The position numbers and the translations under genes are program-made. The notes beneath the pieces are model-generated. The model worked only from the letters and a program-made list of their open reading frames with translations, did no database searches and was not told the origin of the DNA. Of a DNA stretch of 64,000 bases, positions 23,820-37,500 are shown piece after piece. Each line of letters starts with the position of its first letter. Positions within the stretch are counted from its first letter, which is position 1. This DNA is from Diadema setosum (Eukaryota > Echinodermata > Echinoidea > Diadematoida > Diadematidae), in the NCBI GenBank assembly GCA_033980235.1, contig CM067059.1, positions 13,833,600 to 13,897,599 on the forward strand. The letters run 5' to 3'.

Positions 23820-26150
23820 GACTTTAGGAAAGTGACACATTTTGAGAAGGAAGTGAAACTAGCTATTCATAAAAGAACAATGACTGCATGACCATGGAAA
23901 GTTCGGGGAAGAATGATGCCACAAGTGGATTTCTGGAACCAAAAGTAATCGGCAGTCTGCTATTGAAAACTGGCTTGCTGTTCAATCAGCCCACATAATT
24001 AGTGGGAAGATAAAAAGTCAACATTCAGGGGAGAGGAGAGTTTCTGTGAGAGGCAAGCATTGTTTTCTTGCTATTGTAACGGATAAATTAATAACACTAT
24101 AAGGTCAAAACTAGGCATCTGATTGATGACAAAGATTTCCCATTATAGCTGGTAGTAATGGTAGAAATGGTGGTAGTGGTGGAAACATTTGCAGTACTCG
24201 TAGAGGTAGTAGCTGTACCAGTGTCAGAGTCATCATCACGTCTTCATTATCATAAGTTCATCAGTTATGACCATACAATGTATTTCCCCCAAGTATTATT
24301 ACTATCATTGCTGCATCCCGACTGTACAAAGAATTACTGTCATGATCACATTCATACATAAAACTTTTCTACATAGCAGAGAACTCAATGCACTGTATGT
24401 GCAGTAGTGTAAAGGAATATTGTCTTCATTTTGGTAATAATGTGAAAAATATCTGATTACAATGTGGCCAGCTTCAATAAAAGCTGTCTCTTTTTTTTTT
24501 TTCCAGGCAAGAAATTAGTTTCCATCTTAATGAAAGTACATGAGAGGGCCTACTGTAGTTGTCAGTTGTCATTGCAAAGTAATATTCAAGTATTAAAAAT
24601 GAAAAAGAAACGGAAATAATCTTTGGCAAGGAAAATAAAGTCAGTGAAAACAGTGTATCATTGTTGCTTGCACGACCGCCCCTCTCTTATAAAACATCTG
24701 ATAGAATGACTGGAAAGCCAGTGATATAATACTCATAAAATTTCAAATCATAATTAAATATATCCAATTTCTCTTGCTATGAACACTATATAAACATACA
24801 TGGCATCAATCTATACAACGAAATCCAAACAAAACATACGAAATTTACTAGCAAATAAATCACATTTTCACCTATTTATGTTGCTATCATAAAATATATT
24901 TTTATCACAATGTATATATAACTCAACTCTAGGCCTACTGAAGGTAGCAATATAAAAAATAGAAGTATTTTATCTTCCATTATTATTTCTATATAAACAA
25001 GCTCATATTATTTGTTCAACACATACTGTATACAGGTAATTGCTTTAGAAGCAAGTTCTGTCTCACTACAATGAAAGCATCGTAACTGTGATACCAGAAA
25101 AAGCATCTAATTCATATTCCATTCATTTATGGGGCATGCCTCATCTCACAAGCATTGTGCAGGATCTGGGAAAGAAAGTATCTCACTGCAAAATGTGAAA
25201 ACAAAAATGCAAACATTTCATCATGTGCATTGCAGAATGTTGCTAATCCTATGCACACTCCCACAGCCTAGCAACACTCTGCCATGCGCAGGGAAGCGCT
25301 GTAACGACAATCTGCCATGCGCACAACGATTTGTCCTGTTTCTACAGAAGCAGCAAAAAAACAAACAAACCCCAAAACAAAAACACAAAAAACAATCTAG
25401 CACCAGACTTAAACTGGCCATCAGCTTTGCTATGAAACAGTGTTACATCTTTACATATATGTAAGTTCTGCGTGTACAAAATGTTTCACTGGCTTGACAC
25501 AGCATGCAATTGAAATAGCAGCCACATACACAACACAGTGTCTGCACCTATTATATATTTCACATCACACACACTCTCTTTCCCTCTCTCATTCAACACA
25601 TCGGTCCTTTAGTTCAGAGATGTGACCTTTGCCTGTATCAAGATATCTTCATTTTCATCCTCTATTGTTTTCAACAGTGATAACTAATGTATCAGTACTA
25701 CTGAGTTGCCACTAAATATGCAACCGATCTGGCACAGCTTTTGGGGCCCCACTGGGCAAAACCACGTAACTAATGCAAAATTACATTTGCAGTTACTTTG
25801 GCAGTTTACGGAGCTGTTTCAATGTAATTTCTATTACAGGAACTTTATACACTCCACCATCGAATCTGTAATCTAAGGGCCTGAACCTCAAGGAAAGCTT
25901 TTACATTTCAAGCTTTTATGATTCAGACTTCTCAGCGCGAGTGCAACAAAGAGAGCCTTGATTAAATATGGCTCGACCGGCAGGGTTTTTATGACTCTTG
26001 ATGACACAACGGACAAGGAAAAATACACAAGGAAAGAGTGGTTGTTTGGCAGCATCAATTCTTGGCTTAACATGAATCTCTTTTTTCCCCATAACATCTC
26101 TCTTCCTGAGGCTTTTGTTCCAATTCTGCATAAAATTCTGCATGCTGGAA

Positions 26151-26453
26151 CAGAGACTCCAACCCCAAGCACCTTCTGATCTGGAGATTCTCCCGCCTGA
26201 ATGCCAAGCAAATGGGAGATCCCAACTTGATGTGCGCAAAGTTCCTTGGGTCATTAGGCTTATTTTCAACATACGATGGCACTAAGTTAGTAAAAATTCA
26301 ATGATTCAAATCATATATTTTGGCTTCATAAAACTTCATTTCATATATCACATGCAGATGCTATTCATGCATGCATATTAAACTGACTGGCATCTACAAA
26401 ACCATACAAGCGGGAGACACAGAGCCAGGGCGGGGCGGGAGTTGGAGTCTCTG
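26151..26453. mobile_element. TIR element CAGAGACTCCAAC, copy 2
   Basis: Same 13-bp inverted ends and same first 55 bases (CCCCAAGCACCTTCTGATCT follows the TIR) as the copy at 9364. Interior diverged and longer. Lies between the two genes. Confidence 0.75.
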
Positions 26454-26938
26454 CTGGAGCAGAAATGATTGCTTAATAACCTCCTTGAAGGCATGACCAA
26501 GACAAGACAATGATCACAGCAAAAGGAGTCACCTACACCAATGTGCTTCCTCTTTTACCACCTTGATTCACAGAGTATTCAAATTCCTGTCAGATGATCA
26601 TTTTCCTAACAACAGAGCAACTTGCAAAGCCGGACACTCAGATTCAACTTGTAGAGATACACAACTCACACAGAGATGGGGTACATCAAAATCGCTGCTT
26701 CATTGTGGAACACTGAATGCCATTTCTAAGGTAGACAACTACACAACCTCATAGAGAAGATTTTGTGCACAAACTATGGTGAAATTCAAAGGAAATTTCA
26801 CATGTCCTGAAGGGAAAAAAAGGGAAAATGCCCATTGCTGAAGAATATCAAATATGTTTTGATTCTATCAACAGAATTGATAAATCCACCAAAAGATTCA
26901 GGTTTCACTACAGTGCAAGAATGAAGGGAACATCTCCA

Positions 26939-27112
26939 GCGAGGGATCCAGAGGGGGCACACTGGGTGCATGCCCCCTCTTTATTTGTTGTTGAAATAAA
27001 ATAAATTAAAAGAAAAAAAATGAGATGAAACATCGAGGTAGCACAAGAAATATTGTTTGCGTCCCCCCCCCCCCCCCTTTACAGAATTCCTGGATCCACC
27101 CCTGATCCCAGT
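26939..27112. mobile_element. Small degraded repeat with GGATCCA ends
   Basis: GAGGGATCCAGAGGGGGC at the left and CTGGATCCACCCCTGATCCC at the right are imperfect inverted partners around an AT-rich core and a C run. Function unknown. Confidence 0.4.
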
Positions 27113-27441
27113 ATGTAGTCATGGTGGTACATGCTCCATGTGCACATACAACCTTTGAATAGTGGTGTAATGAGAGTTGATACTATACTCTATAAATGTT
27201 TCCAGATAACCCTTTGACACAACTGTATGGGGGTGAAGAGAGTAGTTGCTAATCAGGTCTCTGCTCTCTTGATATAGATTAAAAAGGCTGGAGAGAGAAA
27301 ATGACCACACATGCCTCCTATGTCTCTATGTCCAAATATACAGTGCACTACTGTGATAATGAAAATGGTTATAACAAAATTCTCGTTACAACAAAGTAAA
27401 AAGTCAGGTTAACTATCATTTATATATCTTTCTATACTATG

Positions 27442-27490
27442 CTGTTCCAAGGAAAGAAAGCTGCTGGTCCCGACAGCTTTATTATAACAG
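27442..27490 (+). pseudogene. Possible tiny LINE reverse-transcriptase scrap
   Basis: One frame reads LFQGKKAAGPDSFIITE, which resembles the KKAxGPDxI segment of non-LTR reverse transcriptases. Only about 17 codons, with no supporting flanks, so it may be chance. Confidence 0.25.
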
Positions 27491-28192
27491 AAGTGCACTG
27501 TATAGCCATTTGTCATGACAAATGTAGTATAACAGCTTTGCTGAGAAAATGATGAAATAAAAGAAAAGAATAACTCTGCAATCTCTTTCTCTCTTTCTTT
27601 CTTTTTTTTTTTTTTTTTGGGGGGGGGGGGAAACATGTTTACCGGAAATAATATGAGAGCAACTATCCACACACTACACCAAGCTGAGCAAATTAACTGC
27701 TAGCAAAAATTTGAAACTATCACCAGTACGGGCTTATTGAAGACTCTCCTGAAAGACAAGTAAGTCTAGCAACACATTCATGACAGTGTACCTCTCTGGC
27801 TATCATACATTGTGCAGTAACATGTAATGAAATGGTGTTATGAGTGTAATGTGGTGATATTAATTCCTGCTCTAGGCTAATACTTCACAGACTATTGCAA
27901 TTAAGTACAGCAAATATCTTTCCCCAAAAATATGGCAATTTGTACGGTAGCATCAAGATTGTGCATTTATCTGCAGTCAGATTTGCCACTACGATGTTGT
28001 TTGTCATAACTATACAGATTCAACAAAAAATATATATATCTAATTATGTAAGAGTGTAGTCTTTTTTCAAGGCACAAAGTAGTTGTGCTGTTGTAATTCA
28101 GGGGATAAAAACTGAATCAACTCTCAGCCATTCTAAAAATCAAGCCTCCATGAATCATCCCATTGATCTCATAATTTGGGTTCTATGCAGTT

Positions 28193-28198
28193 TTTATT
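28193..28198 (-). terminator. ZFYVE26: Candidate ZFYVE26 poly(A) signal
   Basis: TTTATT on the + strand, AATAAA on the - strand, about 120 bp after the ZFYVE26 stop codon. Confidence 0.5.
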
Positions 28199-28314
28199 TA
28201 TGCAGTCGCATCTCATGTTCCGTGGTACTGCATTGACCATTTCGTCCTTTGTGCACTGAAAGACATACTGTGTGATGATTGGGACTACTCAATTATATTT
28301 GGTCTCGACATGGA

Positions 28315-28545
28315 CTACGGTCTCGAGGTCCTGGACCTGGCTAGCAGCTGCTGGGCCTGTTCGGCACTCCTCCGCTTCGCCTCCCGCTCTCTCAGCCACG
28401 TGTCGCAGATGCTCTTGATCCTGGCCTCGGCGCCCTCTGTCTGTTCGGCTGTGGCGGCGATGCGCCGTATGTCGTCCTCCCGCTCCGCCTTGACGGCCAG
28501 GAGGTAGGCCTGCTTCAGCCGGCCAATCAGGATGAAGGCATTGAT
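28315..28545 (-). CDS. ZFYVE26: ZFYVE26 terminal coding exon
   Basis: INAFILIGRLKQAYLLAVKA to LLARSRTSRP, then TAG at 28317-28315. The final Arg/Gln-rich tail is not conserved with other phyla as far as I can judge. Confidence 0.94.
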   Translation of the reverse strand: MNAFILIGRLKQAYLLAVKAEREDDIRRIAATAEQTEGAEARIKSICDTWLREREAKRRSAEQAQQLLARSRTSRP

Positions 28546-31500
28546 CTGAGAACAGACATTCAAATGAAGTGGCATGATTATTCACATTTATATCTATATG
28601 TTTTTTTTATATAGCCATGAAATAGGTCTTCATATATCTTACACATTCATGACAAAATGTATACAGACAGAAATTCAAAAACTAAAATATATGACAAATA
28701 AGATGTGTGTCATTTCATCATCAAACTTCATGCAGTCTGCACTTTCATAGTGCCATCCCAAAGAATGCTCTTTTCTTTTCATTAGTTTAATCATTAGCAT
28801 AAGAGGATTAAAAAATGCAGCGGAGCTTCATGTCTATCATAGCTTTGGAAAGTTTGCATTTGCTTCTGAAATTGAGAAACCAAACATTGTCATGACTGGC
28901 TACCAAAGAATATATGTACAAAACCGTCCAAAAAAAGAAAAGAAAAAAAAAAAGAACATAAAATATTGGATTTCAAATCATAGAAAACTGTGAAACACAA
29001 ACCATGCCACTGCCTCTAGTAAAGGCAACACAAAACCTTATGGGACATGCATTATGCACAGTGAGCTATCACATCTCCTTACTTTGCTAGTCTCCCCTTG
29101 CATCAGTTTGATCAGTTCTTCCGCCCCTTTGACCTGCGTCTTGTCGCTGGCCAGCGCCCTCACGCTGGCGTCCAGGATCTCGTCACATGACTCCCGGTTG
29201 GCCAATCCCGTGCTCTTGTGACACGTCAGCAGCTGCTTGATCTCCCCGTGCTTCTTGAGCAGCGCCAGACGCCTCCCGGCCCGGCAGTAGATCTTGGTCT
29301 CGGCAAGGCGGAAATCCTGTTTGCAGGCAACAGAAGTGTGAACGAGCCATGCATTTGTCATTCTTTTTTTTTCTTGATTTTTAAAGGATGAGCCCCTCAA
29401 AAAAATTTCTCTGATCTGATTGGCTGACTTGAATGCAATTTCTTTCACTCATCTACAAGATGAGTCATGCATTCCTCACACTGTATAGCATGGTGACAAT
29501 AGCGATATCAGACCAGGGGTTGTTTCACAAAGGATTTAGGCTGATCTTAAAGTAAAGATGAACTTATAATGATTGCATGCCACAGGTTTCCTTGTTCCTA
29601 TTTAATTTTAGTAGATGTTTTCAGAATTTACTTCAAATTGTTATCGACATTTAAAGCAAAAATCCTTTGTCACTTATCTCATTTTGTATATTGATGACTG
29701 CATGAAAAAGTCTTCAAAATGTAAATTTTCATCCGGAAATCAGAATATCATGCGAGACATATGCACAGCATACCATCATTTTATCATAACCTTAACTTTA
29801 GGATAGACTTCAATTCTTTGTGAAACATCCCTAAGCTGGAGCTTGATGTGAGATTGTACGCACCTCAGCTTCAGCTCTGAATGCTCAACTTACAAACAAT
29901 CATCGCCTTGTAAGTGGTATAAAGCATTATCAACTTTCTACAAAAGTAGAATATAGAGATTAGATTTTCTGTACTTTTTTCCCACTTCAATGACAAACAC
30001 TTGCGTTTTGTTATCACCTCCGAAGTTCACATGATCAAATATTATTGAAATATCCATCAGGGAAAGCAAAAGTTAGTCTTGGTAACAGGGCATTTTCGTA
30101 TGCTGCACCAAAACTATGGAATAATCTCCCTTTGTTTGTAAGACAAGCAGTTACAAATAATAAGTTTAAGGTCAGGTTAAAAAGTCATATCTTGAAGTAA
30201 TGTATTTATGTTTGAATTATGTAAACAATGTTATTCTGTAATGCGCAGTAGAGTATATTATTATGGCAGCTGCACAATATAAATATCCTTTATTATTATT
30301 ATTATTATTATTATCATTTTGTCATTTGACCCAAAATTAACATACTACAGTTGCTCATGTTCCTCAAATTTTGACCTTGCATAAAAAGATACAGCAAAGA
30401 AAAACAAAAACAGAAATGTGGATTTCGGGATTTGCTGGGTTAATTACCTTATGTTTCGAGTCATTTCACACAAAAATAGATAGTTTAAGCACAGCATATT
30501 CAAGCACACAAATATACACAAAATGTTCTGGTCAAAAAACTTTTAAAGCCATATATCAAACCTGGATGATCTTGAATGCCAGCTGGAATCCATCCGCCAC
30601 AGTACTTCCAGCCAGTAGCACCTGTTTGTCCAGAACAAGAAAGAAGGAAAAACTCACATTACGCATCCAGTTTGCTTGTTTGATCTTTTTCTTTCACATA
30701 ATTTCACAAGTAAAACAGAAGCTATGAAAAATACCCCAAAATGCATTCTGCATGGAATACAGGTATCCAAAAGTTATTGTCATTGTTTCAAGTTTTGGAA
30801 ACAACCACATCATCCAATCAGACTGCTTGCGGTCACACTTCAGGGAACCTGAAGGAATGCAATAAGAATGACCGACCATCCATCTTTGCAAACCAGTCAC
30901 AGATATCCCCTTCAACTCAAAACTGAGCATCCAGAATGAGACTGCGTCCACATTTTGACACAGCTTGAAGCTAATCTCTGACAATCCAACAACTACATCA
31001 CATAGATAATAGTCCTAGCATGCAAAGAACATAATGTCCTTGTTACATTTGCCTGAATATCAACCATTACATCATTAACTTTCACCTCATACCTTTCAAT
31101 TTTTCATCGGTCATCACATCTCTCCCTCTCTTTTTCTCCATCTATCTATCAATCTCTCTTTCTCTCTCCTGACTATTCTTCACCAAATCCATCCAGCCTC
31201 TTTAATAATCATCATCAATAAATTGTATAGATTGTGCTCAGCATACCAGCCAGATGGACACAATTTTGAAATAAAATACTTTATCTTCCTAACTCCACAT
31301 GGACAGCACCTTCACACCGAGTGTAAAGGTGGGCATTTTTGCACAATGAGTATTTTGCACTTGGTCTACATAATTAGCCAAAATGTGCATGTCTCTCAAT
31401 TTCATTGACTCTTAACAATTTACTAGCGTTACAATTTAAAATCCATGAAGACAAAGCAAAGTAAACAAAATTCTCATGAGATTTTCTTTCCAAGCTGCAT

Positions 31501-34500
31501 GTAAGATGCACAAAAATGTATAGTAAAGTTATACACGTATTCTCTCTGTACACAAGACTCAAATAAAATAGTTGAAAAGGCTTTTCAATGCTGCTTTAAA
31601 ACAGTGCAAGATTGTAACATGTAAGGTATAGAACTGACAGAAAGATGCACAGAGGTTTGTTTCATATACAACTGAACCAATCAGTACTCTGTAGTCTCAC
31701 ACTGAATCTTATCCACCCATGAGAAAACATACAATCTCATATCGTAACAAGAGTTTTACCTTGTGGACAACTTCAGCCTTGTCCGTGCTGTTCCCAAACA
31801 GGGTGGGGACGGCTGGAGGGGGAGTTCCCCCTCCGCCCACATCGGACGGTCTCCTGGCTGAGGTGGGTGTGGCAGAGGTCTGTGTGGGAGGAGTGGGGGG
31901 CATCAGACTGTTCTTCCCCAGAGCCCGGTGGAGGAAGGTGGTCACTTCTATTTGAAGGGAAATGGTGTTCATATGTCTGTGTAGGAAAAAAGAGACAGAT
32001 AAGCAAACTTTAAATGCTGATGGCCTTTATAGAAAAAATTGTCCAATATTTTTAACCCGTTCAGGACAGTTTGATTTGCTACAATACGCATTTTCCAGCG
32101 ACACCTGCCTAAATATACTCGGGACTCATCCTCAATGGGTTAAATCTCTTATCTCCGTGACTGCTGGCCTAATTTTGTATGAATTAATTTCAGGTCTTTT
32201 CATCATGTTTAATCAATTTAATGACATTAAGAAGTGTTGTTGATGTATAACCATATGCTACATCATGTCACATACTCAAAATTCCATAACCCACCTGCTA
32301 CTGTGGATAGAGCCACTGAAATACAGTGTTACATTTAACATTTTTACATTTTAAATACATACTAAAACCATACAAAATTCAGATTAAGATTTTTCTTACA
32401 CATCTGACAACATGACAGTCTTGAGAGGAATAGAGAACCCCAACCAATGTTTTGGTCTTCAGAGCAAATATCTTTTCTTTTTTCTTTCTGTATGTGTCTT
32501 GTCACCAACGATCTACATTTTACCTAAAGGCATCGATTGTGATTCATAATTATCTTTTCCAGTGAACTGTTTACTTTGCCTTCTCCAAGTTTTCATTGAA
32601 TTATTACTCCATACTACTCATCATTTTCCCCCAAACCCAAACCCGAAACTCTAACTAACATATCAAACTGTTTGCCTTCAATACTAAAGCGTACTGTACC
32701 GCATTACATCTGTGCCAGAGGAGCGCTCGAACGTTCCTGAAGTGTACCCTGCCGTACTTCATACTACACCGAGCCAAAAGGAAGGCACTTCCCGATATGC
32801 TCCAAATGCATACCAAAACCATACCAGAAGTTGGCATGACAAAAATGTATGTAACGTGCACATGCATCACATTGCAAAGAGTTCATTCCTTTGTTCGGGA
32901 CACCTAAGAACGCCACGAGGAAGATCCTGTTGCTACAAAATGTGTGACCCTCTTTAAAAACAAATGAATGGGGTATGCTTTCTCCACATTTGGCATGGTG
33001 TGGTACAGTACCCATTGGATCGGTTCACATTGGTTTGCTTTTGAGATCTCGAAAACAGCCATTCAGTCCAGAAGGTACTCACTTGGTGAGTTCCGAGGGG
33101 GACAGAGTGAACCGGATGTTGGCCTGACTACCGGCCGCACCCATGGACCGAGGGGAAGACCCCATGGGGGCAGGGCGGGGCACGCTGCCCCACTGCTTGT
33201 CCTCCATGACGGCCCTCAGGTGGTCCTTGGCCCGCTGGACATGGTGCAGGCGCTCAAAGAGGGCGCTATAGCTGGTAGCCCCAGTCTGGAAGAACTTGAT
33301 GCACGTCATCGCCGCCCTGACAAAGTCCTGAACAAAATTGACAAGATCGTACAACAATAAAGACTCATGATATTTTGCAAACCAACAAATCAGCAAACAT
33401 ATATGAATTTAGCCAATAATGTTTGACACTAAAAAAAACTACACAAAAAAGGCCCTCTGCACTGCTGTTCACTAAGTGACAAGATTTATAATGTACTTTA
33501 TAATAATCGATAGTTAATTACATGTTGCATTTACCTGGAGCCATCTTCCTATTCAAGTTCTGCTTATGAAGATGGTCCCCTACATTTCCAATCATTACTG
33601 TTCCTTCAATATGGCATCACTTTATATCTTTACTTTTTACATTTTTCGTATGATTGTTCTACTGGGTACATATAATTCATATAATTATACCAAAACTTTG
33701 TTAAATTTTGTTATACTGTAGTGACATGGAAGTGCAGAAATAAAACCGAACTGAACTGAACTCGAGGATAATTCCCAACCTTCATGAAGAGCTGGAGTTG
33801 GTAGAGGACGCGGCTCCACCCGAGGCGTTTGATGTGGCGGCAGGAGGCCGTCAGGTGGGGGTGCCACCGGACCAGGGTGGGGTCCACCTTCAGCATGGCA
33901 TCTTGGAGCTGTGCAAACTGTCCCTCCTTGATGCACGGCATCAACACCGCCTCCACAAACAGCTCACTGGGACATTGCTGAGGGAAGGGGGAAAGGGGTG
34001 GGCGAGAGGGAAAGTAGGAGGTTAATTCCTGGTTCAGTGTCCCATGAAACATCTGTCTAGAGTGGTACCTGAAAAACCACATCAAGAGAGATGTGATTGG
34101 TGTATCCTTACGCTTCCATTTTTTGCATATCCATGCAGAGTAAGATTCATCCTGGCAGTGAGAGGGTAACACAGAATAAAATTTGAATTGGATTTATTTG
34201 TAGAATTCACAGAAAGGATAGTTTCAAAACTTCTCCAAGTTATTTCTTCAGCTCTGACTAGCTGGCGTGTATTCACCCGCACCAGTAGTCCAGATGTTGA
34301 GGAATTTTTCAGATCACCATTTTGTTTCAATATTGGTGAGAGGTTGTGTCGAAGTCCCCCTCCTCTGTTGAGGGAAGGATTTTCCGTATTCACATTTCAT
34401 AGCTTTATGGAGTCCTCTTTCAAACCATTTGGCTTTCTTATCAAGGATAGCAACTTCTTCTTCCTCATAGTGGTGCCTAGGGTTCCATAAATCCAGTAAA

Positions 34501-37500
34501 TTCCTTAACATCTGAACAATAAACACAGTAACATCGCCCAATCACCAGCCCAAATTAGAGCTGAATAAGTGAATTGAACAAATCATGAAACTGCATTCTC
34601 CGTGATTTTCACAAGTATTTACAAATTTCCACTTTCTTTGCTCAATTTTCCACTAATAAGTATTTACAAGACCAGTCGAACAGATTTGATTACACACTGT
34701 TTTCTTTTTGTGTGTTCTATCCTATTCATTTTGCTGTCTGTTCTCTTTTGTTTGTTTGCCCGTTTGTTTCTTTGGCATACAATGGACATCTTGCTTTTTC
34801 ATCTTTGGAAAATGTGATTATTTTTAAAAATCATTCCACAAACCTGTGTGTAATTGGTTTACAATGGGGCAAAAACTTGTTTTAGAAATGATAACAAACA
34901 TGTTATCAGGAGGTTTGTATGGTGTAAATCTTGTCATGGATATCTTCAAACCACTCAGTGGGTTATAGACAACTTTGAGAAGAAATTTCACCAATCAAAT
35001 TTATGTAAATCTTTTATTGTCTTCATACAGCACAGATAACATGTCCTTTTTATTTTCATTATGAGTAAAAGACTCTTTCTTTCTTTATTTTCAACCTGGT
35101 CTTTACTTTTTAGTTGTTATCGCTACATTGCATATTCACACATAGACCATCCCTTGGCCTATTTTGAGTTTCATTTCAAAAATGAAATTCCCCATGCATA
35201 CCTCTTGAAGTAAGTGGTTAATAGCGGTGGACATCTTGCCATGCCTCATCAGGAACTGGACAGTGGTCAAGTGAGAGCCATAGCTCTGTATGTAGTGGAG
35301 ACACTCCTTCAGGGCAGGATTCTCCAGCGATGTGTCAATGTCCGAAGTGGTCTTCAAGAGGAAAAGAATTGGTGTTTAACAGAGCTGGGCACCGTTTTAT
35401 CAAAAGATAAAATCGATTTTAAATTTCCTTACTACACAGGCTATAGACTTACAGTTGAAATCAACTATGTAATCAATTTTATCTGTTCATGAAACAGGGC
35501 CCAGTTCATTTACCATGACTGTAATATGTTTATTGTACATCTGCCTGCTTGCTTTCATGCGCTTTGACATGCATGTTTGTCAGTATACAAATGATGCAGA
35601 TGACTGAGGGGTTCTCAATACAGTAGCCCTATTTAGTACATGCCTTTAGTTTATACAAAAGCTCTAGATTTTTAATTTAGTAGTTGGATACACTGTACTT
35701 TATTCCAACAAAATTAATAGTGAATCTCCATTTATAAGACACCAGAATACCAAGGATGATTTGTTTAGGTCTCTAAACAAGTCATCTGCTATAGTTGCTC
35801 TGAAATGAGCTTGAATTAATAAATGAACTAGAGAAGCACGCTGAGAGCGCAGACCTCCACCAAGCATGCAGCTCATTTCCATCACTGATCTTGTTCTTCC
35901 ATAGAGATATCAGTGATTTCCACCCACAGGCCTACGTACTTATAGCATGCTGAAAGTGTTTATAGTGTGCTGAAAGTCGCCCGATTTCTCAATATAGAAG
36001 CCTTTAATTGATACGTCATAAACCCTCAGCTGCACGGCGTGCCTCGCCCTAGCAGAAACTAGAGCACGCACTTTAGTGCGTGCATACAAACCTCAAATAC
36101 ACGCAGCCTCAACTCCCAAGTTCATTGACACTACCTGCCAAAATATCAAAAATCCTTCATAAATTCCCCCAAAATTCTCGGATCACTACCAAAAGTTAAT
36201 CGTTTGGTACTTGTGTCATTCTCAACCTTTCCTGCAAGTTTCATCCCAATCCGTTAACTACTTTTTGAGTTATTTTGCACACAGACAAACTAACTAACTA
36301 ACGAAAACACACACAAACCAACGATAACGAAAACATAACCTCCTCCCTTGGCGGAGGTAATTAGAAAACTTCTTGAATCAGGTCAGCTGGACTCATGGGT
36401 AGAAAACCACTTGTTCTCTACAGCTTCTACTCTGAAGTCCAGTTGACAAACTTGAACAAGTTATCTACATTACTACCACCTAAATGAATCCACATCTACA
36501 TTGACATGTACACAGAAAAAAAAATAATAAAATAAATGAACGAAGTATCATAGAAACTGTGACAGGTAACATATGTGACAGCCCAGCTCTAAACCCACAA
36601 AAAATAGGCAAAAATAAATTTCCACTTTTCTATATAGTTTGAAAGAGCAAAATATAAACTTTACTATGATATACAGCTTGTTAAAACTGGACCATTGTAA
36701 CCATTCAAAAAGTGATTAAAATAGGAGAGAGGTACGAGGCTACGATATACAGCTTGTTAAAACTGGACCATCGTAACCATTCAAAAAGTGATTAAAATAG
36801 GAGAGAGGTACGAGGCTCAGTTTCATAGAAAAGGGAGAAAAAAGGATTTAAAGATTAGGGTTACTCAAGCACGCTGTGCATAAGTACCAAAATCCCAGTG
36901 AAGCAGCACCTGTCCCCAAAAACATGGTCCAGAGATAACTGCTTATATCTCAATTTCAGTTTTCTTTGAAGTTGCCAAATTCTGACAGTAGGCAGAGAAA
37001 TGACAACTCTCCATTAAGTAAGACATTTTAACTTTAAAAATTTGAGTCCATCAACACAAATGACAAATTCTGGTTCGTTACAGAGAATCCTAATCTGCAT
37101 CTTTTTGCAGGGTTTGAGCAGGGCAGTCATAAGTGATTGTAGTTGACCATACAGAAAGCTCTACCATCAGAATATCTCACAGGCTTTGATAGAAAGAAAT
37201 GACAAGAATTCACCTTTGGAGCCATGGATATGAAGTCCTTGACTGAAGTTGTTGACATTCCCAAGATGTCGTGAGCCTACAGTAAAAATATTCAGAGAAA
37301 CGAAGATGAAAAGATGAAAAACTAACAGGTACAAAAATTGTACACAACGATTCTTATCTAGGTCCCATTCCCAAAAAAAAAGAGAAAAAAAGAAAATACA
37401 GATAGAATGACCACCCGGTCCATACTATAAAAGTGAACAGGTTATGGAAGATAGCTACTTTGGTTTAGAACATGGAACTGCAATCTGTTGGTGTTCAATA

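Larger units (their letters stand above)
18776..28190. other. Intergenic region between convergent galectin and ZFYVE26
   Basis: No convincing gene. It contains a TG microsatellite, foldback element 19471-20033, a SINE at 20227, TIR elements at 20563, 22989 and 26151, a degraded element near 26939 and many homopolymer runs. 21000-22980 and 23820-25900 show nothing I can name. Confidence 0.6.
35352..37213 (-). other. ZFYVE26 intron with element and tandem duplication
   Basis: Holds the inverted element 35853-36358 and the 76-bp duplication at 36668. Confidence 0.7.

Noticed and set aside
25129..25464. 111-codon + strand frame between the genes
   Set aside because: Composition is low-complexity (Lys/Gln-rich from an A-rich run), with no recognisable domain or splice context.
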